Shown: positions 26,001-38,950 of the stretch, in pieces
How the letters are laid out: each line of letters begins with the position of its first letter
How positions within the stretch are numbered: position 1 is the first letter of the stretch
Assembly: GCA_002778195.1 (NCBI GenBank)
Contig: PCDI01000004.1
Span: 2,126,418-2,190,417, forward strand
Length of the DNA: 64,000 bases
Direction: 5' to 3'
From: Raffaelea ambrosiae
Lineage: Eukaryota > Ascomycota > Sordariomycetes > Ophiostomatales > Ophiostomataceae
Notes under the pieces: generated by a model
Databases searched by the model: none
What the model was told of the DNA's origin: nothing
The model's input: only the letters and a program-made list of their open reading frames with translations
Translations under genes and position numbers: made by a program

Positions 26001-27374
26001 CGCACAACACCAGCTCCTTCTCACAGGCGGTCCCGGCGAACCGCATCCTCGAGACCCCCAAGCGCAACATCAAGCGCCACATCCCCCGCCGCCGCCTCCG
26101 CCGCCACATGTGTCTCAGCAGCAGCAGCATTTGCATCAGCATCAGCAACCACCCCCGCCTCCGCCACCACCCCAGCTGCCCCAACAACCTTCATACGGAC
26201 CGTACGGTGGCAGTGGCAGTGGTGGTAACACGCCGGGAGGTGGTGGCACGCCTGGGCCGGGGCAGGGCCAGGGGCTTGTTTTCTTGTCGTCGAATCCGTC
26301 TTCGCCAGAAGCACGTAGCCGGCACAGCCTTCCGGCAAGCATTGGCCGGCCCACTGGACCGCCAATAGCACCAGCAGGATCGGGTCCGGGGCCAGGAGCG
26401 GCTGGCGGAGGCAGTGGCGGAGGATCGAATTTGCCCAGCTTGAACGTCAACGTTTCCCAAGGCTTCGGACAGCACCAGCTTGAGCTGCAGGCGTCACCCA
26501 CTATATATTTCCATCATTGGCAGCCGCCAACAAGCCAGGGAGGTGGAAGCGGCGGCGGAGGAAGCTCGAGCCAGGCCGGCTCGGCACCAGGTTCGTTTTT
26601 TTCGTGGTTTTTTTTTTTTTAATTCTTTTCCCGGGAATTTGCACGAGTTTGTTTGTTTTGTTTTGTTTGTTACCTTGTTATCGCACCCTCGGGCGTTGTT
26701 CTGTCGGTATTGTCAGGTTTTTCTACCCAAAAGTCTGCGAGACCCTGACACTTTGAACAGGCGAGTCGCCCAGAAAACGAAAGGCCACGGGGCCTCCCTC
26801 GGCATCGGGACAGGCGTCCTCCCAGCAGCGATTCCGATCCCCCCCGCCGGGACAGGGCTCGGGGTCAACGATGTCAAACCCCCCGATAAGCCGACGCCGT
26901 GGCCATACCCGGCAGCGAAGCGACGTATCCTCGTACAGGGGCGCAGGCCGAGCTGGATATGGTGCCGGAAGCGCGGGAGGCACACATTCCCGCGGCATGT
27001 CGCCCTCGCCGTATGCGTCTGCGCCAACGTCTGCGACTGGTTCGATAAGGGACGGCGAAGATGGCCGCCCGCACTCGCAGCAGCAATCCCAGCCGGTTTC
27101 ACAGCCGCCACAGCCACGAAGCGGCGGTGGACACCCAGTGTCGTCGTTGCTCTCCGAGGAGGTCCCCCCATCGAGCGGGCCTCCATACAGACCAGCTTCC
27201 AGTGGACCGGAGCACGGATCCGGAGGCGACAGCGACCGGCGTCGCTCTCCTCACCCGACAGGTACTTCAGCAGGTGGTCAGACTGGTGGTGGTGGTGAAG
27301 AAAGAAGAGGAGAAAGCAGTGGCGGTGGTAGCGGTGGTCCTGGAGCGAGTGGCGGCGGAGGTACTCGCGGTTAA
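25162..27374 (+). CDS. Conserved fungal Gln/Pro-rich protein, probable regulator
   Basis: Model: join(25162..26590, 26761..27374), 680 residues. The 170-nt intron (donor GTTCGT; CTGAC branch site about ten bases before the CAG acceptor) keeps the phase (G|GC, Gly). Ahead of it lie the start MLTIKQPT, Pro and Gln runs (25420-25540), a charged coiled-coil block AEEEKRRAEEERTRQE near residues 175-215, the block GGIPPPMVPVVFAGM, a second Gln run (25950-26000) and FHHWQPP near residue 450. After it come SPRKATGP and RRRGHTRQRSDVSSYR near residue 520, then a Gly/Ser-rich tail. These islands look conserved across filamentous fungi as far as I remember, but I cannot name the family. I see no DNA-binding fold. 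A nuclear or co-regulator role is inference from composition only. Confidence 0.75.
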
Positions 27375-30300
27375 GAAGACGAACGAAACTGATTCAATGA
27401 TTTGTCTTGTTCCAGTTCACTAAGGTCGATTTCACATTCTCGCGCACGTCCAATTCCTCTCCCACGAACAAGGAACGTTATGTCAACAAGAGCAAGACCG
27501 ACGACAGACCGACGAGATAATAACGAAATTTTCCACGCCGAGCGAGCGAAGCCGGACACGATTTAATTACGAACACCAGATCGCCTTGCACGTTTTACTT
27601 TCATCTCCCAGCCTTTGGTTGCTCGACAGTGGCGCACCCAGAGAAGTCGCCCATATGTTACGATCGACCAAATAAAATAGGGGCGTAAAGTGTCATTTTT
27701 CAAAGTCGCTATACCTATTTTACACCAACGCCAATTTCGTCAATTTCCGCCCAGTCCAAACCGGAAAACGACTACCTCCATTCAAATTCCATTGTATTTT
27801 GTCTGTACTACAAAAAAAGTTTCTTGTACATGTATGGCTACGACCGGTTAAGATTTTTGACTTCTTCTCTTCTATTTTGTCCTTTTGGTTTCGTTGTTTT
27901 CCTTTTTATTTTCTTCTATTTTTTTTGGTCGTTTACGCCTCTTTCACATTCTTGCCTTGTTGTTATTTACTCCTAATTGGCCCACGAATATGACCAGGGC
28001 TCATTTGATATTCACAGGAGCAGCGGACGGCAACTCAAATCGGCTTTCCGTATATCTTCTGCTTTGTTTCTTCTGCCTCTTGGACTTTCGACGGCATGTT
28101 GTTGTCTACATTTTTTTTTGGTCTCTTCTTTTTTTAAATCTTTTATTGTCAACAGGGGTATCGCATTTCGTGGTTTCGCATCGGAAGGGACGGGCAGGAA
28201 AACCAATCAAGAAAACCGGGGATATTTGGGAATCAACAGGGCTTTTTTGGTCATACACAACACCCCCTTTTGGTTTGGCAACTGGGTCAGGCTGGGTTTA
28301 TTCTTTTTTTTTTTGGATTTGTTTGCTGGGTGGTCTCTACACCGTATCTGCTTGGAAGTATCGCCAGGACACACAAACGGACGACTTGTATATGTATTGC
28401 ATAAAGAGAAATGAGCGATTGCGCTTTCTTTGGAATTGCGTTGTATTTTTTTTGCTCTCCTGTGGTTCAACGCGCCAGCTCTGCTATTGATTTCGATAAT
28501 AGTGAGGAGTCTTTGCTGAGACTCGGCTAGAGTCTAGTGTCTCTCTTCTCTGCTTCTCTCTCGCTTTCTCTCTGTCTCTCCACCAGTGTTGATAAGGCAT
28601 GCATCACAGATCATTGCCTGATTTGAACAGGCAAAACACGGATGGTACAGGATTCACTGATGTGCTTTGATTTGCGAAGAATGCCGGGGACACCCTCGCC
28701 CCTAGGTCTTTCCAAAAGGGTGGGTTTGGTTCAGTTCTGCTATGCTTTGCCCCTAGGAATCTATCTTTGGCCACAACAAAAGCACGAAAAAAAGCACGGC
28801 ATATCGTGCGTGTGCTTCAGGGACGACCAAAAAAAGTAAGCGCCCGGCTTTTTGCATAGGCGAGCTGTCGTCCAAGAACAAAAGAACCTCTCCATTCAGG
28901 GGTATCAACACACCTCATCACGACGAGCAAGCGCGCGGACACACACACACACACACAAACACAAACACCCCTTGTGGCCGCTACTCATCGACGTGCGGGT
29001 TCTATATTTGTACACGGCACGCGCTGCACCAAAGCGGGAAGGACACGGCACACGACAACGACCGTCCACCGCCATGTGACAATCGCCTCCCCCACACGGC
29101 AACTTTCTCAACCACAACCCACAAATATGGACGTCTCACCTGGTTCCCATACCGAAAGGGCGAGCGTTCCATGGTTCTCTGGATGGTGGCCTCCGTGTCT
29201 TTCCCGCACACACTCTCTCGCTCGCACACATACGAGTACTGCTCGGTGCTATCGTTGCACTTCCCAAAAAGCGCATAGTGGAATTAACCCGAGAGGGGAG
29301 GGGGGACGACCCCAGAGTGGTATTGCCAACTGACCTATGGTATAACACAACTAATAGGACGCTCATCACAAAGGGGAAATGGAGGTCTAGGAAAGNGGGG
29401 GGGGGGGGGGGGGNGGGNGNGNGGGNGNGGCCCCAAAAAAGAAACAGCGGGAGACCCCACCAGCGTCTCCTTCCTGCCGTCTCTTCTGTCTTCTTTTTCT
29501 CCCGCCCTTAACAGAGACACGATATAAGAGGGGAGTCTCGATCAGGCTCTGCTCTTAACGCAGATTATCTTTGTCCCCTCCCCCCCTTCCCGCTGCTTCC
29601 GTTGTATGCCGAATTGAATTATGCCCTGTCCATAGTAGTCCATGCAGCCCAGAATAGAAGGGAAGAGGCTCGTTTCAGGGATTTCTAAGCGAGTCAACAA
29701 CATGCATGTCTTCTTCTTGTCCACTTTGAGAGCCCCGAACAGAAGAGGGAGGGCAGGTAATCTATATGAAAGGCTTGTTCTTTGCAATATGAAGAGACGA
29801 ATGAAGAAGAAATTCGACAAGGGGAGATAGAAACAAGAAGACAAGGAAAGTTTGTTGCACCCCATGGTTTGTGCTGCATTCATGCGTCTCATATTATATA
29901 GCAACATAGAGGAGGCTGATGTTGTGCTTAGCTCCCCTGGACAATAACGCCTAACTACATCTATCACACAATGCCTCTCCAGTACGGCTGGCCTCTTACA
30001 CCGCATGTTCAGCTGGTTTCCCTATATACTTTTCTTGTCTTCTTTTTCTTGTTCGTCTAATATATCTAAACGGGAGGAGCCGCGTGATAGACTAAAATAG
30101 ATCTTCAAGAACACCAAGATGTACATAAATGCATATAGTTCTCAGTATGCTGATGCGTCAAAAATAGAAACGTGCCGCAAGCAAAACCCAAAGACGCATT
30201 GCACATTATTTGTGCAGTCCATATTGTTGTGCATCCTCGTCAGAAGCGGCATGGCCAATCTCCCCGCGCTGCCTCTCTCTCGAGAGGGCCATTTCACACA

Positions 30301-30844
30301 AAGAGGACTAAATCAAGGGGATGCAGTTCTTGAGATTGTAAATTTTCAAGGTAGTTCAACATAATAGTTATCTGACGAGTTCCATCGTCATTTCCATGCT
30401 GCTTCGAGCACCAGAAACACCGTTCCAGACTGTTTCCCCCACTCGCGTTTCATTGACGCCATCCTGTCCCACTGGCTACCCTCCTTCTTGTAGCATACAT
30501 GAACGTGAACGACAAAGCAATGCATCGGTTTGATACGTCTGCAAGCCTCCCAAAAATACAACATGTTCCGTACCCGCTCGTCCTTCTTGCCATCTGTCGC
30601 TTCCACCCCGAGGTGGCTGGGACCGCCTGCCCACACGATGGTCCTAATGTATGTGTATGTCATGATGAAGCACAGCTCCAGGCTGTGGGAGCCTGCCCCC
30701 CAAAAAGAAGAAATCAACAACAACACGCATCAACGCCGAAGTGAGCAAATTTATCCCCGCCCCCAAAACTGAAAAAAAAGTCGAGCGCGCTCAGCTGTCC
30801 ACCCTTCCATTCTCAGGGTCCCAGTTTGATTGAAGACAACAGCA
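27375..30844. other. Intergenic between convergent genes
   Basis: This stretch separates the 3' end of the polyQ gene from the 3' end of the histidine kinase gene on the other strand. The first 1.1 kb is T-rich and probably includes 3' UTR. I see no gene. A TACGAGTA motif lies at 29231-29238. Confidence 0.5.
29396..29430. other. Poly-G tract with interspersed N
   Basis: A run of G is broken by single N bases (29396, 29414, 29418, 29420, 29422, 29426, 29428) and followed by CCCC. It is an unresolved homopolymer rather than a sized gap. Confidence 0.9.
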
Positions 30845-33800
30845 TCATGCATCGTTCCTCGCCTCCTTGCTCCTGGAGCTGATAATCGAAGCAACGCTCA
30901 GGCTTCTTCGCCCATCATCGGGCCGCTGCAACGCCTGGCTACTGTTGTTGTTACTGCCGCTTGATAGAATGCTTCCTTCCTCCTCCCTGATCGTCGACTT
31001 GCTATCGAGGCCATCCGAGCTGCTGGTTTGCCTAAGAAGGGGGTTCTTCTTCTGCAACACAGTAGGTGGCGGTTTGGGTTTGTCAAGGCCAGCGTCGCTG
31101 TTGCCTCGGTTCTTTGTGAGCTTCCTAGGCTGCCGCTTCCCCGTTGTCGATTCTGCTACTGTTCCGTCCACGCTAGGCGTTGTCGTATTGCTGCTGGCTG
31201 CTTCGGAAATAGGTCTGCTTCCAGCTGGCCCGGCTTGCGACACTCTAAAGTCGCGGATCGGCAAGCTTGCGGTCGGGTCATTGACTATCGGTATAATCGA
31301 CGAGCCAGTTGTGGTAGCGGGATGGACATCCTCGGCCGGATGAGGCAGGTCCCTGGGCTTGGTCTCATCGGCGCGACCATCTTCGTGCTGGTCCTGCAAT
31401 GAGTGTCAGCTATTTACAGATTCTTAAAATTTCCTCAAAACTGTCATAGACGCCCGAATTCGGCCGACTTACCCGTGCAAATCCGATGTAAGTGCCCAGC
31501 TTCCTCTTGAGGACATCGGATTTGACCGGCTTCGCCAGGTAGTCGTTCATACCCGCTGCTAGGCACTTTTCTCGGTCGCCTTGAATTGCCGAAGCAGTCA
31601 TTGCAATGACAACCACCTCTCGCACATCTTTGATTGGGTCTCTTCGAAGCAGCTTTGTCGCTTCGTAGCCGTCCAGCACAGGCATCTGCACGTCCATGAG
31701 CATCACATGATACGGCCGTCCCTCTTTAGCCTTCTCCCGGAGAGCTTCCACAGCCTTCTTCCCGTTGTCGTACGCATCAACTGTCTTGTAACCCAGTCTC
31801 TGAACGTATTGTATGGCAATCTTGCTGTTGATCGGGTTGTCCTCTGCGATGCAAACACGCAAGTCTTCCTTTGCCATGTGGCTCAGGTCCATGTACGCAT
31901 TCGGAGAAATCTCGTCGCCTTGACTTGCCGAGCCGACATGCGGCATCATGGACAATGGATGTCCTTGCGGCAGGTTGGCCCCGAAGGGAAACGAAGGGTC
32001 ACTGGGACTTGTGGGCACAGCATCCAGCAAGGGAGTCGGCGTCGCCAGAGGTGTTGGCAGGTCGCCCGTCATGGCATTCTCCCTGGCCTTGTCGAAAGTC
32101 ACGGTAAACCAGGCCCGTGTGCCGACGTTCTGTGTGCTCTCCAGGTAGATCTTGCCCTTCATGATCGTTTCAATCAGTGATTTGCAGATGCTGAGGCCCA
32201 AGCCGCTGCCACCGTACTTTCGGGCTGTGCTGGGGTCTGCCTGGCTGAAGGGCTGGAAAAGCTTTGCAAGTTGCTCGGGCGGAATGCCGATGCCCGTGTC
32301 CTCCACCCAGAAAGTCAGCATGACCTTCTTGTCTGACTCTGACTCAACCCGTGCACCAACAGTGATGGTGCCCCTTTCGGTGAACTTGATGCTGTTTCCG
32401 ATGAGGTTGCCCAGCACTTGGTGCAGCCTGACCGGGTCGCCGTAGACAAACAGGTCCGCAGGCAGATTGATTTGCTTGATGATCTCCACCGCGCCCTGCT
32501 TTGTCTTCTGCTGATTTCGGTAGGATGCGGCTCGCACGACCTCTGGCATCAGCTCCTTGGGGTTGAACGCCGTGATGTAGAGCTTCATCTTGTCCGCCTC
32601 CATGCGCGAGAAATCAAGGATGTCGTTGATGACAATCAACAGCAGGTCTGCAGACAAGCGAATGGCTTCGGCCATCTCCTGCTGCTCGGGCGTCAGGTTG
32701 CTATCTCTGAGCAGCTCCGAGTTGCCAATCACGCCATTCAGTGGTGTCCGCAGCTCGTGTGACACATTGGCCAGGAAGATGGATTTCGCTTTGGTGGCTT
32801 CCTCCGCAAGCTTCACGTTGCGCTTGGCCTCGGCTTCGGCCGCCTCTGCCAACTTGACATTGCGCTTGGCTATCTTTTCGGCCTCTTTTGCCTTGTTCTC
32901 TGCCTCGATGGCCTTCCGCAGTGCTGTCTTCTGCATCACTACCATGGATCGGTTTTCGGCTGATACCTTTTCGATGGCCTTGATTGCAAGCGCATTGGAG
33001 TAGCTGATGCCAATCTGATTCACCAGCAGCTGCAGCACGGTCACATTGCGGTCGGTGAAGGCGCCTGGCACGCCCTCCAGATAAAGCACGCCCAAGAGCG
33101 GATTCGAGGCATGGCATATAGGGATGGCAATAACCGACTTGCTTTGTGGGTTCTTTTGCAGCCAGCTGTCACCCACGTTGCCAAAGCGCTCATCGCTGAT
33201 CAGGTCGGCCACAAAGACGGTCTCGCGGAAGCGCATGCAGTACAGGACAACGTTCTCAGCCACAACATATGTCCCAGTGAGGGGAATACCAGGAATATGG
33301 GCCTCGGCTCCCTTTTCGGGATCTCCGCTGGAGGCGACGCACCAATCCGAACCACCCTCATCCTGGACAACTATTGCTGCTTGGGTAGCCGAACCACCAC
33401 ACGTTTGCAGAACCACATCGCACATGGTCTTGAGAAGCTCGTCCACGCGAAGGACAGACGAGATGATTTGGGATGATTGCAAGATAGCGTGCAGGTCAAT
33501 CATGTCCAGTGCAGGGAGACCTGCAGTTCCCGACTCGGCTGCTTCCTGCATGGTTCCGCGCCATGCTCCAATTCGTTCTCCTTTGAGGTCGGAGAAGCCG
33601 CTTGGTCCACCACCGAGCATGTCGTCTCTGGTCGGGTGGTCTTCTTCGTTATCGATGGGATGGTACTGCGCAGACGCCGGATCGGCAGCAAATTCGGTCT
33701 GGACGGCAGTGTCGACAGTCCTCGGATTTGCAGTCGGCCCACGCAACAGCAAGCTGTGCTCTTCTTCGATCTGTTCAGCAATACCCGTAGCTCCCAGCTG

Positions 33801-36800
33801 GCGCCAGAGTCCAACAGCATCCCGCAAAGCCGACCGGGCAGATCTACGCGCTGACCTCCGGATGAAGGTGCCGGCCATCAAGTAGTTGCCGAGGGCCTCC
33901 TCCAAAATGAAGTTGTGTTCTGAGGCATGATCCAGAGCCTCTTCGTATTGCCGAATCGCACGACCTGTGTCGTTTGAAAGCTCCGAGATCTGGGCATCCA
34001 AGAGCGTCGACCAGGCAAAATAGTTGATATCGGACACATCAGCCCAATCCCGGATGCTCTTGCTCAGTCCTTGAAGCTTGAGAATGGTGTCTTCGATCCT
34101 ATCCAGCTCCTTCACAGTGTCTGCTCCATTTCGCGACCTCCGCGGATCCTGTTGGTGCCATAGCACAACGCCAGCCAGGGCAAGTCCGTAGAACAGCATC
34201 ACCATCCGGGTGTTTCTGGAAGATAGCAACAGCGAGTTTCGCTCTAGGCATCGCTTTCCCAGATCAACAGCTCTATCGTAGTGTCCGTACAAGTACAGAG
34301 GCACAAGCTCCATGGTCTCGTAAATCAACAGAGACCTGTCTCCGTTGACGCTGTAGTTGTGCAGCCATTGCTTGTACGAGGCGGTGCTGTGGAGGTCGTC
34401 GCTCATAACCTCAAGGGCGTTTGACACGTTCGTCTTGCCCTGGAGGGCACGGCACACTTGGCGAACAGCAATGAGATATGTGCCCCCGATCACATCCTGA
34501 TGCCAATTGGGTATTTCTTCGCAGCTGTACTGGCAGAACGCCTCCAAGTCGGAGCAATTCTCGCTAGCAAAGAACTTAAGTGTAGCGGCCAGGCCGAAGC
34601 TCAAGATTGCGGAAATGCGATCACCCGCAGAGGCACCGTAATCCATGGAGCCTTCGATCTGGGCAACTGTAATCGAAAGTGGAAACTGCACATGAGCCAC
34701 AAAACTGGCATAAATCATATAGCCGCGAGCCATGGAGAACGAATCCCGGGAGCGCTCGAGAAGGTCGAGAGCATAGCCGCCCAAGTCAACAGCAAAATGG
34801 ATCATATTGAAGCGCGAAATAGCCATCATAGCCAGATGCAGAAAGCCCAGTGAAGACTGCGGGAAGGTGCCAGAGGTAAGATGGAGGTTGACCATGACCA
34901 AGGACAGTTGGTAGAAATAGAGGCTGTCCGTCCACAAGCTCGTACTAATGGCGACGGCGAGCACGGCACCGACGGAGGCCATGACAGGATCCTCTGAGCC
35001 GACAGGATCCAAGATGCTGTTGTAGTCCATGTGCCGCAGCTTCGTTGACAGCCGCTCAAATTCACGATCGCACTCCTCATAGGTCGGGTAGTCATCCACC
35101 TGGATATCCATGGCCCGCAGACATTCTTTGAGTGAAGACAAGGCCTTTGCAAAGTTGCCGCTCTGCGCGAAAATTCGCGACTGGAGAACCCACGCGGGCG
35201 CCATGTCTAGCGGTGTCCGGGCACAGCGGAAAATAGTTGACAGAACGCCATTCGCAAGGGGATGCTGTCCCATGTAGAGGTAACACTCGGCCGCTCGGAG
35301 ATACAGCTGCAAGGTCTCATCGTACGAAGCATCTTCGCCGTCGTCGGTCCAGGGGTCAGGTTGAAGAAGCGCAACCGCATTGCTGTAATATTTCACCGCA
35401 CTTGGGCGCGCTCCGTTTTCCGTAGCTTGATGGCCACTATTAAACAGGAGTTTGCGATAAGGGCGCCGGTAGCGGACTCGCTTCTTGATGACGTCGATGG
35501 ACTCGCAGATATGCAAAGCTGTGTTGTCCCTAGTCTCAGGGTCATCAGGGAAGTATTTGAGGAGTGTCTGCGCGATGATAAAATGCATCTTTCTGGCATT
35601 GCACAGTCGTAATTCGCCGGCAGCCTGAATGTATCGGTCGTGTGCAAAGCGGAAACGGTCATCAGTGTCGCTCGAGACAATGATGCACGCTTGAATGGCA
35701 GACTGGAGACCAACAATAGCATCCTGCTGAGAAAAGGCCCTGTGCGTATGTTCGTTCAGCGGCGGCGGGCATGCGTCATCAAAGTAATAGAACTCGCCGC
35801 TCAACAAGTGGCAGATGAGGTCGAAGGAGAATGCATTTCCTAGGAGGGCTGCCCAGCCAAGGATTGATCTCGATGCTTCTGGCAGCTCCTTCAGACGGCC
35901 GGTAATGAACTGGGTGTTCAGAATGTCGTAGTCGCTGTCGCCCTGGAACTGCTCAAAGACCTTGTTGATGTCGTAGCGCCATTGGCTGCTCTGGTAATCG
36001 TACCAAATGCACTTTCTGCGATAGCAGGCGTTCAACATTTCTCTCATATAGAACGGATTCCCAGCGGTCTTCGCTTGGATCACTATGGCAAGCGGAACAA
36101 CCTCGGATTCCGGACGGCTGATTGTCGCAGCCACATACTTGACAATCTCGTCCTCTCCAAGAGGCCCGAGCTGCACTCTTGTCACGACCGGACCACCCGA
36201 CTTGGGGCATTCTAAGATGGCGGGTTAGAAAGATGGCGTCCCGAGGCTCCCCAAATCTGACAGATGAGGGTGGAGCGAAGCACAGAGGTTGGGAGAATGG
36301 ACATACCTTCTGGGTCGGGGGGGTTCAATATGCTTTGAACCTTTTCGGGAGACATCTCATCAGGGCGAAACGTGACAATAAGTACCATTCGGAGGCGAGC
36401 ACCGATAATCTGGCTAATGAGATCCAAGGACTCGGCGTCGGCAAAATGCAGGTCGTCAAGACTGAAGCAGATAAACTTGTGCGTTGTAAACATGCGCAAA
36501 ATATCAAGGACTGTGTTCATCAGGCGAATGGACTTTGTTGAAGTGCCGGCACGGAGGAAGTCTTGCGTGCTAGACGATGACGACCTCCAACTGGCAGACG
36601 CACTTTTGACTGGACTCAGAGATGCCGTTGACGAGCCTGGTGACGATCCTCGGCGTTTGAGGTCAGCAGTGCGCGGGTTCAGCCCGTACAGCGCAGAGGT
36701 ATGGGAGTTGGACGGCGAGCGAGAGAGCGGCGCGGTACCGTCCGCGGAGGTGAAAAGAAATTCGGGCAGCCCAAGCAACTGGTGCAGCATCGGCCACACA

Positions 36801-38950
36801 GGCCAAACATACTGCTTCAGGGATTGATGGAATGGTGTGTCGGTGTTCCTCTCGCCCCACACTTGTCGGAAGAGCGAGGACAGCAGGTGCAGAAGTGGCC
36901 CGAATGCCATTCTCCTAGCCTTGTCGAACTTGGCTGTCGAGCAGTAGCCTCGTCGCCGTGCTTCGGCCAACACAGATTGCACCAGACGGCTCTTCCCAAG
37001 GCCGGCAGCGCCTTCCACGGTCACGATCTCACAGTGGCCACGACGGCGGAACTTGGCGGTTCCCAGTTGTCGTGACAGACTCGATGAGTTGTCGGCGATG
37101 ATGGAGCCGGAGTAGCGAAGAGAGCCTTCGCGCTCGATTATTGGGCCGGAATAGCGGAGAGAAGATTCACGTTCGGGCCCGGCACTTTCCATGGGACTCC
37201 GTCCATCATGGATCGGCTGGTGCCGTTCCCACACTCGTTGTGGGAGACGGAGAGGGGGGGGGTTGGAATAGGTCGAGGACAATGTCTCGGCGGATAGGGT
37301 TTGCGTTTCAGCAGACTGGATGGATGGATGGAAGCTGCTTCGGAGCTTGGGGTCGGACGAGGTTGTGCGAGTGAAGGATCCGCTGCGTCGGATGGCACCA
37401 TCGAAAGAGCTCGCTCCACCGGAACTCGACGCATCTGCATTGTCGGGGAACTCGTTGGAAAAGCTGGATGCGTCCGAGAACCTGCTTGCCGCGCCGTTCT
37501 GGGTCATAGAATGGCTCTTGGAAACACGTTCAATGACCTGCTGAAGCTGCTCTCTCTGGGCGTCACGGCCAATCATGATATCTGGCAACAAGAAGTGGGA
37601 CGAGACGTCCCGTGTACCGGCCTGCCAGTCCTTCAGTGCTGCAAGGTCACCGTCTGTGAGGCACTCCTTTACATAGACCAAGTCATGGCGCAGTCCGCTC
37701 GCCGAATGATACCGATCGGCAATGTTCTTGGCGGTGCACTTTTGAATGATCCGGGCGACAGCATCGGGGACATCGAGGCGGATTGCAGATATGCTGGGAA
37801 TTCGGCGGCCAAGCACGCCCTGCACAATGTCCAGGGGTGTTTCGCCTTCGTACACAGGCTGTTGGGTCAGAAGAGTCCAGAAAACCACGCCCAGGGAGTA
37901 AATGTCGGTGCGAGAGTCTGGCTCGGCAGGCATGCGGCCAGTCTGCTCCGGGCTGATATAGAGCAGCTTGTTTTTGGCGCCGAGCTCTTTGGAGAGGGTG
38001 GACCAGCCGGTGCTGGTTAAGCCGTGTTCAAAGGATCGTAGGCCTGAGCCAAAGTTGACGAGCTTCACCTTGTTGGTCTGGGCATTGTAATGAAAGGCGT
38101 CGCCACGAATTTCACCGTGCACAATGTTTTGGCTGTGGTGCATGATCTCCAGACACTGAGCCGCACCGATGGCGAAGTTTAGGAAGTGTTCCAGACTGAT
38201 GGGGGGTTCGAGGTGGAAGTGCTCTCTGATGTCGGCCACCCAGGTATCACCAACGCGCCGTGCTCGGTAAAAGGCTGGCCCCAGATCTACGAGCTTGACA
38301 ATCTCCGAGTGGCCAGGATGCTGGTATATGCTCACTATCAGCGGGCCGCGGTCGCTGGGGAGCGAAGTGAGACGAAGCAAGTCGATGGGCTTCGCGACGT
38401 GGTCGCCTTTGGGGTCACTGGTCTCCGTGATGCTCTTGGTGATATGAAACACCCTCTCTTCACGGAGAACGTGGAAAGAGACACGGGCGACAATAGACTC
38501 CTCCACCAGGGGGGAGTCTTCCGAAGCCGACACGCCATAGCTAGCGGCAGGAGACGCGCTTGCGGTGTGGTCGCTGTTCAGGTCGCTCGACGTCGGAGAG
38601 AAAACAGGAGCCTCGGACGGGGATCCACGGTTGGAAATGAGCTTAGCACTCGGCGAAGAGTTGGCGATCTGGTTCGAGTTGAGGGGGGAAATCGAGGACG
38701 TCGAGTATGGAGACACAAAGCGGGTGCCGAATATGTGCCTGCCCACCAAGGCGGACCATCGTCAGCAACAGCTCCTTGTAAGCAGACGGTGTTTCTCGAG
38801 TTTCACAGAAGAGCAAGCTTACCAGCAATCGAAGGATGAATGGAATGGGCGGACTGTCTCGTCCCACGTGTAGCCGGCGATTTGCCCTAGCCGCTCAAAG
38901 AGCCGGGCCGGAGGGTCGAGGGAGTCCTCGGACGACAGACTGGTGTCCAT
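30845..38950 (-). CDS. Hybrid histidine kinase with pseudokinase, ATPase, GAF and receiver domains
   Basis: Sensor of a phosphorelay, resembling fungal group X kinases (Candida Chk1, fission yeast Mak2/Mak3, oxidative-stress sensing). Exons: 38950..38823, 38738..36307, 36211..31473, 31393..30845; 2615 residues, all phases closing. The first intron restores Trp43 (TG|G) and the other two are phase 1 and 0. Order: protein-kinase-like domain (about 85-400), AAA-type ATPase with Walker A GAAGLGKS (619-626) and SLDDLHFAD, TPR-like helical middle, GAF (about 1755-1920), coiled coil, HisKA with NVSHELRTPLNG (His2005), HATPase with GNLIGNSIKF and GSGLGLS, receiver domain with MLMDVQMPVLDG (Asp2360), and a disordered tail encoded by the last exon. 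The N-terminal kinase domain reads HGEIRGDAF where HRDLKPxN is expected and NFG for DFG, so it is probably inactive. Likely cytosolic, as no membrane segment is seen. Confidence 0.95.
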
